DNA of 64,000 nucleotides from Heliomarina sp018223035. Lineage in GTDB: Bacteria > Pseudomonadota > Alphaproteobacteria > Rhodobacterales > Rhodobacteraceae. Below are positions 55,565-64,000 of the stretch, piece after piece (position 1 is the first letter of the stretch; every line of letters starts with the position of its first letter). The position numbers and the translations under genes are program-made. The DNA lies in the NCBI GenBank assembly GCA_018223035.1, contig JAAEZD010000001.1:391566-455565 (forward strand), given 5' to 3'. Under the pieces are notes generated by a model, which ran no database searches, was not told the origin of the DNA, and was given only the letters and a program-made list of their open reading frames with translations.

Positions 55565-57296
55565 GAGGCACCTCCCGTCCACGGCATCCCTTGAGAAAGT
55601 CGAAATCAGCCCCAGTATCGGCGCCTTCTACCGCGTCGTGATATAGCCGCGTGTAGCCGCCGTTGGCTTCGGGTCTGTCCGGCGGTGTCCAGGCGGCGAG
55701 CCGCACCGCAATCTCTTCGTCCGATACATCCAGATGGATGCGGCGTCCCTCGACGTCGACTTCGATCATGTCGCCGGTTTGCACGATAGCCAGCGCACCA
55801 CCGGCGGCAGCTTCGGGTGCCGTGTGCAAGATAACGGTGCCATAAGCGGTGCCGGACATACGCGCATCCGAGATGCGGACCATGTCGGTGATACCCTTCT
55901 TCAGCACCTTGGGCGGAAGGCCCATATTACCGACCTCGGACATGCCGGGATAACCCTTGGGACCACAGTTCTTCAGCACCATCACACAGGTCTCGTCTAT
56001 CTCAAGCGCCTCGTCATTGATCCGGGACTTGTAGTCGTCGATATCCTCGAACACGACCGCGCGGCCACGATGCTGCATCAATTCGGGCGTGGCGGCAGAA
56101 GGTTTCAGCACTGCGCCGAAGCGCGCGAGATTGCCCTTGAGCACGGCGATGCCGCCAGAGCGGGTCAGAGCCTTGTCGACAGGCACGATCACCTCCTCGT
56201 TCCAGTTCACGGCATCCTTGACCTCTTGCCAAATCCCATCGCCGGAAACTGTCAGCGCATCCTTGTGCAGCATTCCGGCCTCGCCAAGCCGTTTCAGCAC
56301 AACGGGCAGGCCGCCCGCGTAGAAGAACTCTTCCATCAGGTACTTGCCGGACGGCATCAGATTCACGATGGTCGGCACGTCGCGGCCTAGCCGGTCCCAA
56401 TCATCCAGCGTCAGATCCACGCCAACCCGGCCCGCGATGGCAAGCAGATGGATCACCGCATTGGTCGACCCACCGATGGCCCCGTTCACGCGGATCGCGT
56501 TCTCGAAAGCCTTTTTGGTCATGATGTCCGAAGGCTTCAGATCGTCCTTAACCATCTGCACGATGCGTCGTCCCGTGATATGCGCCATAACGCGACGTCG
56601 CGCATCGACGCCGGGAATGGCGGCATTGCCCGATAAGGCCATCCCGAGCGATTCGGCCATCGAGGCCATGGTAGAGGCCGTTCCCATGGTGTTGCAGGTG
56701 CCGGATGACCGGCTCATGGCCTGTTCGGCCTCAAGGAAATCCTCCTGGCTGATCTTGCATGCTTTGATATCCTCGGACATTTGCCAGAGCGCCGTTCCGG
56801 ACCCGACCCGTTCGCCCCGAAACCAACCGTTCAACATCGGCCCGCCGCTGACGACGATCGATGGAATATCTGTTGAGGCCGCGCCCATCATCAAAGATGG
56901 CGTAGTCTTGTCGCAACCAACCAAAAGGACAGCACCATCGATCGGCTGCGCGCGCATCTGTTCCTCGACCGCCATCGCGGCAAGATTGCGGTACATCATT
57001 GCCGTGGGCCGGAAGGTATTTTCAGATGCCGAAAAAACGGGCACCTCGACCGGAAAGCCCCCAGCCTCCCAAATGCCAGCCTTTACCTTTTCAGCAAGCT
57101 CGCGCAGATGACCATTGCAGGGTGTCAGGTCGGACCAGGTGTTCAGGATGCCGATGACGGGACGGCCATCAAAAAGATCATGCGGGTAGCCTTGGTTCTT
57201 AAGCCAGCCACGGTGATAGATATTGTCCCGCGACTTGCCGCCGTACCATTCCTGCGATCTGAGTTTTCGGGGCCATTCGGCCGGTTTGAAAGGCAT
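55551..57296 (-). CDS. L-arabonate dehydratase (IlvD/Edd family)
   Basis: A 581-residue Fe-S dehydratase. The three cluster ligands are Cys60 (LTPCNGHL), Cys128 (LVGCDKTTP) and Cys201 (SGTCNTMGTA), and ISDARMSGTAYGTVILH near the C-terminus is the family signature. L-arabonate, D-fuconate, D-xylonate and D-galactonate are dehydrated by this subgroup to 2-keto-3-deoxy acids. Its place between GguC and the sugar 1-dehydrogenase supports L-arabonate and perhaps D-galactonate, as no other galactonate dehydratase gene is in the operon. Confidence 0.92.
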   Translation of the reverse strand: MPFKPAEWPRKLRSQEWYGGKSRDNIYHRGWLKNQGYPHDLFDGRPVIGILNTWSDLTPCNGHLRELAEKVKAGIWEAGGFPVEVPVFSASENTFRPTAMMYRNLAAMAVEEQMRAQPIDGAVLLVGCDKTTPSLMMGAASTDIPSIVVSGGPMLNGWFRGERVGSGTALWQMSEDIKACKISQEDFLEAEQAMSRSSGTCNTMGTASTMASMAESLGMALSGNAAIPGVDARRRVMAHITGRRIVQMVKDDLKPSDIMTKKAFENAIRVNGAIGGSTNAVIHLLAIAGRVGVDLTLDDWDRLGRDVPTIVNLMPSGKYLMEEFFYAGGLPVVLKRLGEAGMLHKDALTVSGDGIWQEVKDAVNWNEEVIVPVDKALTRSGGIAVLKGNLARFGAVLKPSAATPELMQHRGRAVVFEDIDDYKSRINDEALEIDETCVMVLKNCGPKGYPGMSEVGNMGLPPKVLKKGITDMVRISDARMSGTAYGTVILHTAPEAAAGGALAIVQTGDMIEVDVEGRRIHLDVSDEEIAVRLAAWTPPDRPEANGGYTRLYHDAVEGADTGADFDFLKGCRGREVPRDSH

Positions 57297-57304
57297 GACA
57301 GTCT

Positions 57305-58297
57305 CTAGAGCGAACGTATTTCGGTGCGCGGTTCGGGCTGGCCGAGCGGCGTGAAGGCAAGCGTATTGCGCAGCGGAAGGCCGAAAGGCGCGGCCTCAAT
57401 TTCAAAGATGTCGCCATCGCGGGTCTGCACGCCATCGGCAAACGAAAGCGTCGCAGTTCCGAACATGTGGACATGAAGATCACCGGGCTGGCGGAACAGC
57501 TGATACTTAAAGTGGTGGTGTTCAAGGTTGGCGATGGAATGGCTCATATTCGCCTCACCCGACAGAAAGGGTTTTTCAAACATCAGCTCGCCGTCCCGAA
57601 AAACGCGCGACACCCCCTCGATATGATGCGGCAGCTCTCCGATCAGCAGCTCCGGCCCAAAGGCGGCCGGACGCAGCTTGGAATGCGCGAGGTAGAGATA
57701 GTTGCGCCGCTCCATCACGTGATCCGAAAATTCGTTGGCCAGCGCCCAACCAAGCCGGACTGGCGTGCCGTCCGGCGCGATAAGATAGATGCCGGCGATT
57801 TCGGGCTCTTCCCCTCCGTCTTCGGCAAAGTCGGGCGACTTGAGTGGCGCACCCGGCATGGTAAGAACCGAGCCGTTCCCTTTATAGAACCATTCCGGCT
57901 GGACCCCCGCTGCGCCGTTGGCGGGCTTGCCGCCCTCCACGCCCATCCGAAACATCTTCATGCTATCGGTCTCGTCGCCAGTCGCTTTCTTGTGCATGTC
58001 CGCGCGGGTCGAGGCCGACCCCAGATGGGTCAGGCCGGTGCCGGTCAGGTGCAGATGCGCCGGGTCGGGATGAGTGACGGGCGGCAGCAGGCGGTGCTCT
58101 GCATACAACGCGTCGAGATCCACCGCCCCCCCCATTCCAAGCGTGGCAATGCGGTCACGCAAACCCTGCCCGTCTTCAACGCATTTCATGGCAAGCGCAT
58201 AGAGAGAGAGGTCGGTCTTGACCTCGTAGGCCTCTGACCCGTCGCGGGCGACGATCTGCGGTTTTCCGTCCCCGCGGTCGATTTGAGAAAGCAGCAT
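57305..58297 (-). CDS. gguC: GguC / AraD1-family protein (fumarylacetoacetate hydrolase superfamily)
   Basis: A 330-residue protein of the FAH superfamily. The N-terminal half carries YEVKTDLSLYALA and the conserved GLTHLGSASTRADMH; the metal-binding region includes PEIAGIYLI and LGWALANEFSDH, and the C-terminal GDLHVHMFGTATLSF is typical. It corresponds to gguC of the Agrobacterium chvE-gguABC locus. Comparative genomics has proposed AraD1 proteins as a replacement for L-2-keto-3-deoxyarabonate dehydratase. That would fit exactly here, because the operon lacks the DHDPS-type AraD. Function is not proven. Confidence 0.88.
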   Translation of the reverse strand: MLLSQIDRGDGKPQIVARDGSEAYEVKTDLSLYALAMKCVEDGQGLRDRIATLGMGGAVDLDALYAEHRLLPPVTHPDPAHLHLTGTGLTHLGSASTRADMHKKATGDETDSMKMFRMGVEGGKPANGAAGVQPEWFYKGNGSVLTMPGAPLKSPDFAEDGGEEPEIAGIYLIAPDGTPVRLGWALANEFSDHVMERRNYLYLAHSKLRPAAFGPELLIGELPHHIEGVSRVFRDGELMFEKPFLSGEANMSHSIANLEHHHFKYQLFRQPGDLHVHMFGTATLSFADGVQTRDGDIFEIEAAPFGLPLRNTLAFTPLGQPEPRTEIRSL

Positions 58298-58301
58298 GTC
58301 G

Positions 58302-59507
58302 TTAGCCTTTCTGCTTGTTCAGGACGTCAAAGATCACGGCCGCGAGCAGGACGAGGCCCTTGATGACCTGTTGCCAGTCGATGCCGATGCCGAGGATGGA
58401 CATACCGTTGTTCATGACGCCCATGATAAAGGCACCGATGACGGCCCCGACCACGGTGCCGACGCCACCGGACATTGAGGCGCCGCCGATGAAGACCGCC
58501 GCGATCACGTCCAGCTCGAATGCGACGCCAGCCTTGGGGGTGGCGGTGTTCAGGCGGGCTGCAAAGACCAGACCCGCCAGCGCCGCCAGCATCCCCATGT
58601 TGGCAAAAGTCAAAAAGGTCAGCCGCTTTGAATTGATGCCCGACAGCGACGCCGCTTTTTCATTGCCACCGATCGCATAGATGCGACGGCCAAAGGTGGT
58701 GCGCGATGTCAGGAAGGAATAGACCGCGATCAAAAGCGCCATGACGATAAAGACATTAGGCAGGCCCCGGAAATCCGCCATCAGCCAGGACATATAGACC
58801 AGGGCGCAGAAGATAAGCGCGTTTCGACCTGCGAAAAAAGCGAATGGTTCGCTCTCGGCCCCTGCCGCCAGCTGGCGGCCACGGGTGCGGATGGCAAGCC
58901 ACAGCAACAGCACGGCCACGGCGATCCCGACAAAGAGCGACAGCAGATTCAGGTTCTCACCCCCGAAAATGTCGGGTACGAAGCCCGACGCAATAAGGCG
59001 GAATTCTGGCGGGAAGGGTCCGACGGATTGCCCTTCCAGCAGCCACAGCGTCAGACCTTTGAAGACCAGCATGCCCGCCAGCGTCACGATGAAGGACGGG
59101 ATCCGGAAATAGGCGACCCAAAAGCCCTGCGCTGCCCCGATGGCGGCCCCCGCGATCAGACAAAGCACGGCGGCGATCAGCCAGGGCAACTCCCAATTCA
59201 CAATCATTACCGCGGCCAGCGCCCCGATGAAACCGAGAACGGAACCGACAGAGAGGTCGATATGCCCGCAGACGATCACCAGCAGCATCCCCACGGCCAT
59301 TATGACGATATAGGAATTCTGCAGGATAAGGTTCGTCAGGTTCACCGGTTTCAGCAGAATTCCCCCGGTGGCCACCTGAAAGAAAGCCATGATGACAACC
59401 AGTGCAATCAGGATGCCGTACTCCCGCAGGTGTCCCTTCAGGAACTGCCAGCCGGATTTCGAAGGCTGATCCGCTTCGGCTGTGGTATGGACTGTGGTGT
59501 CGGTCAT
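58302..59507 (-). CDS. gguB: Multiple-monosaccharide ABC permease GguB
   Basis: A 401-residue sugar permease, longer than RbsC-type proteins, with ten or more helices and the motif GMLLVIVCGHIDLSVGSV. GguB-type permeases carry an extra pair of helices in the middle (here GRNALIFCALVYMSWLMADF). With GguA and ChvE it takes up glucose, galactose, arabinose and similar aldoses. Its start overlaps gguA by ATGA. Confidence 0.93.
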   Translation of the reverse strand: MTDTTVHTTAEADQPSKSGWQFLKGHLREYGILIALVVIMAFFQVATGGILLKPVNLTNLILQNSYIVIMAVGMLLVIVCGHIDLSVGSVLGFIGALAAVMIVNWELPWLIAAVLCLIAGAAIGAAQGFWVAYFRIPSFIVTLAGMLVFKGLTLWLLEGQSVGPFPPEFRLIASGFVPDIFGGENLNLLSLFVGIAVAVLLLWLAIRTRGRQLAAGAESEPFAFFAGRNALIFCALVYMSWLMADFRGLPNVFIVMALLIAVYSFLTSRTTFGRRIYAIGGNEKAASLSGINSKRLTFLTFANMGMLAALAGLVFAARLNTATPKAGVAFELDVIAAVFIGGASMSGGVGTVVGAVIGAFIMGVMNNGMSILGIGIDWQQVIKGLVLLAAVIFDVLNKQKG

Positions 59508-61036
59508 GCGGCTTCTTCCGACTTGACGATTTTTGACATGATCTTTTCCTGACTGGCCTCTACCGTGGGCATTTCATCCACAAAGCGGCCTTCATTCATG
59601 ACGTAGAGGCGATCCGTCACGCCCAGCAACTCGGGCAATTCCGACGAGATCACGATGATTGCCTTGCCCTGCGCCGCCAGCTCGCGGATCACGGTGTAGA
59701 TTTCGAACTTGGCGCCGACGTCGATGCCTCGCGTTGGTTCGTCCAAGATGAGAATTTCGGGATCGGCGAAAAGCCACTTGGACAGAACTACCTTTTGCTG
59801 GTTGCCGCCCGAAAGATTCACAGTCGCCTGTTCGATGGAAGACGACTTGATGGCCAGCTTTTTGCGATAACGCGTAGCGACCTCTGCTTCTTGTTCGCGA
59901 TCAACAATGCCGTTGCGCGAAATGGCGGGCAGATCGGCCAGAGGCACATTGCGCCGGATTGTGTCGTCCAGCAACAGACCGTAGGTCTTTCGATCCTCGG
60001 TGGCATAGGCAAGCCCGGCGTTGATCGCGTTCCGCACGGTAGAGAGGTTGGCAGACGCGCCGTTGATCGAAACGTCGCCACTGATGTCGCGGCCATAGGA
60101 CCGACCAAACAGGCTCATCGCCAACTCCGTGCGCCCTGCCCCCATCAGGCCCGCGATGCCCAGCACTTCGCCCTTTCGGACGTGAAAGCTCACATTATTG
60201 ACGACCCGACGTTCGGAATGCAGCGGATGGTGCACCGTCCAGTTGCGAACCTCCATAGCGATCTCGCCGGGTCTTGCGACGCCCTTTGGCGGATAGCGGT
60301 CCTCCAGCGCGCGGCCGACCATGTTGCGCACGATGTCGTTCTCGTCCACGCCGTCGGCGCAGTTCATCCGCGCCACGGTGGCCCCGTCGCGCAGAACGGT
60401 GATCGTATCGGCGACTTTCGACACTTCGTTCAGCTTGTGCGAAATGAGGATCGAGGTCAGACCCCTTTCGCGGAAATCGATGAGCAGTTGCAACAACTTG
60501 GCGCTGTCTGCCTCGTTCAGTGACGAGGTCGGCTCGTCCAGGATCAACAGGCGTACATTCTTTGACAGTGCCTTTGCAATCTCGACCAGCTGCTGCTTGC
60601 CGAGGCCAAGGTCATCAAGGATCGTCTCGGGGTTCTCGGCCAGCCCAACGCGTGCCAGCAGTTCGGCCGCCCTGTCATGCGTCTCGCGCCAGTCAATGAC
60701 GCCGCGGGTGGCGCGTTCGTTGCCGAGAAAGATGTTCTCGGCAACCGAGAGAAGCGGGATCAGGGCGAGCTCCTGATGGATGATGATGATGCCGATGTCT
60801 TCGCTATCCCGGATCGAGCGAAAGGCGCGCGGCTTGCCGTCGTAGATAATCTCGCCGTCGAACGAGCCTTCCGGATAAACCCCCGAAAGAACCTTCATCA
60901 GCGTTGATTTCCCCGCGCCGTTTTCGCCGACCAAGGCGTGGATTTCGCCCTCCGCCACGGAAAGCGTCACGTCGTCGAGCGCTTTGACACCGGGGAATTC
61001 TTTGGTGATCCCGCGCATTTCAAGAATGACGCTCAT
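59504..61036 (-). CDS. gguA: Multiple-monosaccharide ABC ATPase GguA
   Basis: A 510-residue double nucleotide-binding protein. The first domain has Walker A GENGAGKST and Walker B LLILDEPTSSLN; the second has a degenerate Walker A (GLMGAGRTE), signature LSGGNQQKVVLSKWL and Walker B ILILDEPTRGIDVG. ATG 61036 has GAGG six bases upstream and is preferred over 61063. It belongs to chvE-gguABC. Confidence 0.94.
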   Translation of the reverse strand: MSVILEMRGITKEFPGVKALDDVTLSVAEGEIHALVGENGAGKSTLMKVLSGVYPEGSFDGEIIYDGKPRAFRSIRDSEDIGIIIIHQELALIPLLSVAENIFLGNERATRGVIDWRETHDRAAELLARVGLAENPETILDDLGLGKQQLVEIAKALSKNVRLLILDEPTSSLNEADSAKLLQLLIDFRERGLTSILISHKLNEVSKVADTITVLRDGATVARMNCADGVDENDIVRNMVGRALEDRYPPKGVARPGEIAMEVRNWTVHHPLHSERRVVNNVSFHVRKGEVLGIAGLMGAGRTELAMSLFGRSYGRDISGDVSINGASANLSTVRNAINAGLAYATEDRKTYGLLLDDTIRRNVPLADLPAISRNGIVDREQEAEVATRYRKKLAIKSSSIEQATVNLSGGNQQKVVLSKWLFADPEILILDEPTRGIDVGAKFEIYTVIRELAAQGKAIIVISSELPELLGVTDRLYVMNEGRFVDEMPTVEASQEKIMSKIVKSEEAA

Positions 61037-61065
61037 CTGGGGCCTCGTGATCCTGGAAAGCACCC

Positions 61066-61081
61066 GCCGGACGTGTCCGGC
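61066..61081. other. Inverted repeat between chvE and gguA
   Basis: GCCGGAC and GTCCGGC face each other across two bases in the 89-bp gap between the binding-protein and ATPase genes. In RNA this folds with a small loop after opening one pair. Placement matches the stem-loops at 14608 and 51977, all just downstream of a binding-protein gene. Confidence 0.45.
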
Positions 61082-61125
61082 AGGTAAGTCGGACCGGTCA
61101 GTAAGAACCAGTCGGGGAGGAGATG

Positions 61126-62190
61126 TTACTCGATCTCGCTTTTTTCGTAATAACCGCTGTCCACCAGCCGCTCTTCCCAGTTATCCGCCGTTACCGGCAG
61201 CGGTTCGAGCAAGTAGGAGGGAACGACCTTCACGCCGTTGTCATAGGTCTCGGTATCGTTGATCTCAGGCTCACCGCCCTGCAACAGCGCATCGACCATG
61301 CCGACGGTGACACGTGCAAGTTCGCGGGTGTCCTTGAAGATCGTCGAATACTGATCGCCCCGCAGGATCGCCTTGACCGATGGCACTTCGGCATCCTGAC
61401 CCGACACGATGGGCATCTTCATGTCGCCCGAGCCATACCCAACACCCTGAAGCGACGAGATGATTCCGATCGACAGACCGTCATAGGGCGACAGCACGCC
61501 GTGCACTTGGTTGTCGGTGTAATTTGCCGAAAGCAGGTTATCCATCCGTGCCTGGGCGACTGATCCGTCCCAGCGCATTGTGCCGACGGTGTCCATGCCC
61601 ATTTGGCCGGATGGGATGACGATGTCGCCGGAGTCGATCATCGGCTGCAGCACCGACATTGCACCGTTATAGAAGAAATAGGCGTTGTTGTCGTCCGGAC
61701 TGCCGCCGAAGAGTTCAACGTTCCAGGGCTTCTCATCGGGGAAGCGTTCCTTGAGACCCGCAACCAAGGTCTCGGCCTGCTGCACGCCGACCTTGAAGTT
61801 GTCGAAAGTGGCGTAATAGCTGACATCGCCGCTGTCACGGATCAGACGATCGTAGGCCACAACCTGAATATCCGCAGCGGCGGCATTGGCCAGCGCGCTG
61901 GTCAAAGTGGTGCCGTCGATTGCTGCGATCACCAAGGCGTCGACGCCCTTGGTGATCATGTTTTCGATCTGCGCAAGCTGGTTGGGGATGTCGTCCTCGG
62001 CATATTGCAGGTCTGTCGTGTAGCCTGCTTCCTCGAACTGCTTGACCATATTGTTGCCGTCGTCGATCCAGCGTGCGGACGACTTTGTAGGCATGGCGAT
62101 GCCGACATACCCCTTATCCTGCGCAAAGGCAGGAGCGGCAATGACAAGCGCCAGCGCGGTCGCGCCCAGGGCGCGTCTAGTGAAAACCAT
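61126..62190 (-). CDS. chvE: Multiple-sugar periplasmic binding protein ChvE
   Basis: A 354-residue periplasmic binding protein with a Sec leader (ALGATALALVIAAPAFAQ). VGIAMPTKSSARWIDDG, VIAAIDGTTLTSAL and VELFGGSPDDNNAYFFYNGA are the hallmarks of the ChvE/MmsA group, which binds arabinose, galactose, glucose and related sugars and in Agrobacterium also signals to VirA. It is the first gene of the 15-kb sugar operon and is divergent from gbpR. Confidence 0.94.
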   Translation of the reverse strand: MVFTRRALGATALALVIAAPAFAQDKGYVGIAMPTKSSARWIDDGNNMVKQFEEAGYTTDLQYAEDDIPNQLAQIENMITKGVDALVIAAIDGTTLTSALANAAAADIQVVAYDRLIRDSGDVSYYATFDNFKVGVQQAETLVAGLKERFPDEKPWNVELFGGSPDDNNAYFFYNGAMSVLQPMIDSGDIVIPSGQMGMDTVGTMRWDGSVAQARMDNLLSANYTDNQVHGVLSPYDGLSIGIISSLQGVGYGSGDMKMPIVSGQDAEVPSVKAILRGDQYSTIFKDTRELARVTVGMVDALLQGGEPEINDTETYDNGVKVVPSYLLEPLPVTADNWEERLVDSGYYEKSEIE

Positions 62191-62362
62191 CTAAATTCCT
62201 CCCGATTGTCCGTTCGCCGCTCCTCCGCGGTCTGGCGGACTTTTTTTTGCGCCTCGCGACTCATGGGACGTGAGGCATGTCGCGACAATGCGCGCGGCGC
62301 ACTATAGCAATCAAATTCGGATTAAGATAAATAATATAGCACAAATGTAATAAAGGAAGATT

Positions 62363-63367
62363 ATGTCTCGCGCCATTCCCGTGACAGCGCCCCCCGTCGT
62401 CCCTGTCCGGGACGAGTTGATCCGACGCGGCCTGCGCCTGCCCCAACTGCGTCTGTTGGTTGCGGTTAAGGAGACTGGGAAGGTATCGAGCGCAGCGGCG
62501 CAGGTCGCCATGACGCAGTCGGCCGCATCACGGCTGCTGGCGGATCTTGAAAAGACGGTGGATGCCCGCCTTTACGACCGGCACGCGCGCGGTGTGACCC
62601 TGACGGCCGCTGGCGAAACCCTCGCCCAGAAAGCGCGCGATTTGCTGAACGGCTTGGATGATGTGCAGCACCAGATCACCGCACTCAGCAAGGGCGAACG
62701 TGGCACGGTCCGGATCGGTAGCGTAACGGGACCGGCCGTCGAACTGGTTCTTCCCGTCATCCGCGAGTTGCGCGTCACCTACCCGGATATCGAGCTGTCG
62801 GTGCATGTCGACACGAGCGACAAGCTAGCCGATGCACTGACCGCCGGCGAATTGGATTTCTACATCGGCCGGGTACCTGAAGGCATGGATACGCGCGCGA
62901 TCATGCTAACCGAGGTTGGTCCCGAGCCGGTGTCGCTGGTCGCGCGTCTTGAACATCCTCTGTCGCGCAAGACCGATCTAAAGGTGGCGGATTGTCTGTC
63001 CTATGACTGGGTCATGCAGCCTGAGAATGGGCTGCTGCGCCGGACGGCAGAGGCCTATCTGCTCAGCAACGGACTAAACCCGCCCGAACGGATACTCAGC
63101 ACCTCGTCCATGCTGCTGACCCTCGCCATCATCTGCGAGACCAACGCAATTGCACCGTTAGCAGGGGCCGCAGCGGACTTCTACGCCGGTGAACGCGCGT
63201 TCGGCGGCCGTATCCGACGGCTTAACACAGCGCCGGACCTTGCGGTGGTCCCCTTTTCGCTGATCCAATTGCGCTCGGTGGAGGCAACGCCTGCGATAAA
63301 ACGCGTGCTGCGCCTTATACGGCAGAAGATCGCGGGAATGGCAAAAGTCCCGAGCGTCCCGGATTGA
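62363..63367 (+). CDS. gbpR: LysR-family regulator GbpR of the ChvE sugar operon
   Basis: A 334-residue LysR protein with a longer N-terminus than usual: about 28 residues precede the HTH (LRLPQLRLLVAVKETGKVSS, then AAQVAMTQSAASRLLADLE). The co-inducer domain begins at GTVRIGSVTGPAVELVLPVI. In Agrobacterium and Azospirillum, gbpR lies next to chvE and controls it in response to arabinose, galactose and fucose. The 172-bp divergent region with chvE is AT-rich and must hold the binding site. ATG 62363 follows AAAGGAAGA. Confidence 0.9.
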   Translation: MSRAIPVTAPPVVPVRDELIRRGLRLPQLRLLVAVKETGKVSSAAAQVAMTQSAASRLLADLEKTVDARLYDRHARGVTLTAAGETLAQKARDLLNGLDDVQHQITALSKGERGTVRIGSVTGPAVELVLPVIRELRVTYPDIELSVHVDTSDKLADALTAGELDFYIGRVPEGMDTRAIMLTEVGPEPVSLVARLEHPLSRKTDLKVADCLSYDWVMQPENGLLRRTAEAYLLSNGLNPPERILSTSSMLLTLAIICETNAIAPLAGAAADFYAGERAFGGRIRRLNTAPDLAVVPFSLIQLRSVEATPAIKRVLRLIRQKIAGMAKVPSVPD

Positions 63368-63923
63368 CGCGCCGCCTGGTTGTTCGCAAGGCCATTCAAA
63401 CAGGCGGGCAGTTTCTCAACCATTCGGACTGTCATCCCAAAGCGCTGTCAGGAGAAATCACGGTAAGCATCCCCCGATTCCTCGAACAGCTGCATCCATG
63501 TTTGAAGTTAATGCGTGCTCACCTCAATGCCAGGACAACTCCCGAACTGGAGACGCTCGCACCGTGATGGAATGCACCGCGTCCGGCTTGATTTCGTCGT
63601 TGCAGTTGCTTTCGCCATGTCGGCAACCTTACCCCAAAGTTTGCGAGTAAAGCGTCTAAAATTCTAGAGGCACCTCAATCCTAGAAGATGCGATCAGCCC
63701 TTCGGAAAAATTTTCGAGTGTAACAGAGGCAGCGCTGCTAGCGCATGTGGAAGCCGGGCGCATTATTAACGCCCTGTAGCATTGAAATGGGCAATCAAAG
63801 CAGGTCCCGCGCTATGTGTGAACTTACTAATTCCACCCATCATATAAGAGTCAAATTGGAATGAGGTTGTTACCTAAAGAAGCAACTCAGCGACCCGAAT
63901 ATCGGTAAAATCAATGATTTGCT
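63368..63923. other. Noncoding stretch between gbpR and tRNA-Met
   Basis: About 550 bases with no supportable gene on either strand. No attachment-site repeat of the tRNA 3' end was seen within the window, and no integrase gene is present. Confidence 0.55.
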
Positions 63924-64000
63924 TGGTAGCGGAGGAGGGACTTGAACCCCCGACACGCGGATTATGATTCCGCTGCTCTAACCAACTGAGCTACTCCGCC
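63924..64000 (-). tRNA. tRNA-Met (anticodon CAT), elongator type
   Basis: On the minus strand a full cloverleaf can be drawn: acceptor arm GGCGGAG with CTCCGCT (one G-T pair), D-arm AGCTCAGTTGGTTAGAGC, anticodon stem GCGGA/TCCGC with loop ATCATAA (anticodon CAT), T-arm GGGGGTTCAAGTCCCTC region, discriminator A and an encoded CCA at 63924-63926. The G1-T72 pair rules out the unpaired 1-72 end of initiator tRNA. A lysidine-modified tRNA-Ile with CAT cannot be strictly excluded. The 5' end coincides with the end of the window. Confidence 0.93.

Noticed and set aside
63364..63567. 67-codon open frame after gbpR
   Set aside because: It overlaps the gbpR stop, lacks motifs and has a composition unlike a protein-coding gene.
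63924..64000. tRNA gene considered as an integration site for a genomic island
   Set aside because: No integrase gene and no duplicate of the tRNA 3' end were seen in the window. The other side of the gene is outside the window.

Overview
The window looks like chromosome of a GC-rich alphaproteobacterium, most likely a marine or saline Rhodobacteraceae (Roseobacter-type) heterotroph. The argument is gene content: an ArsR-ArsC fusion with ArsJ and its companion GAPDH, a ChvE/GguABC sugar system with a GbpR-type regulator, several high-affinity ABC uptake operons each tied to a dedicated catabolic set, and a type I secretion-style RTX protein. The taxonomic call is inference; no rRNA is present.

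Layout. 1-333: tail of a histidine kinase. 376-7190: arsenic resistance in two minus-strand units, arsRC-gapdh-arsJ-acr3 and arsR-arsP-MFS, each with its own inverted-repeat operator candidate. 7357-8401: a small regulator plus membrane protein under a perfect palindrome. 8647-17484: nine minus-strand genes with a polyamine-type ABC importer, an acetylpolyamine amidohydrolase-like enzyme, a GNAT, a class III aminotransferase, a beta-keto acid cleavage enzyme and an FAD amine oxidase, with a divergent LysR regulator and a 2-oxoglutarate/Fe(II) oxygenase beside it. 19788-27521: a worn stretch holding a CPBP protease, a decayed siderophore ABC operon, a frameshifted transglycosylase, a 10-N assembly gap, a desaturase without a normal start codon, and cspA.

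27522-38442: two divergent operons around a GntR regulator. One has a dipeptide-type ABC importer, a C45 acyltransferase/amidase, an alpha/beta hydrolase and a PaiB protein. The other has an HSL-type esterase and a NylB-like serine hydrolase. They read as uptake and hydrolysis of an acylated amide or amino compound. 38646-45749: globin, a soluble multi-PAS hybrid histidine kinase with its OmpR-type response regulator, and an acidic RTX protein. 46102-46784: a dead IS6-family transposase.

46926-63367: a 15-kb run of 13 minus-strand genes, chvE-gguABC, non-phosphorylative L-arabinose/D-galactose oxidation enzymes, a YtfQ-type galactofuranose importer and DgoK/DgoA, divergent from gbpR. Galactose can be followed to KDPGal through these genes and arabinose to 2-oxoglutarate semialdehyde, but with no obvious lactonase or classical KDA dehydratase. 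The window ends on a tRNA-Met(CAT) gene.
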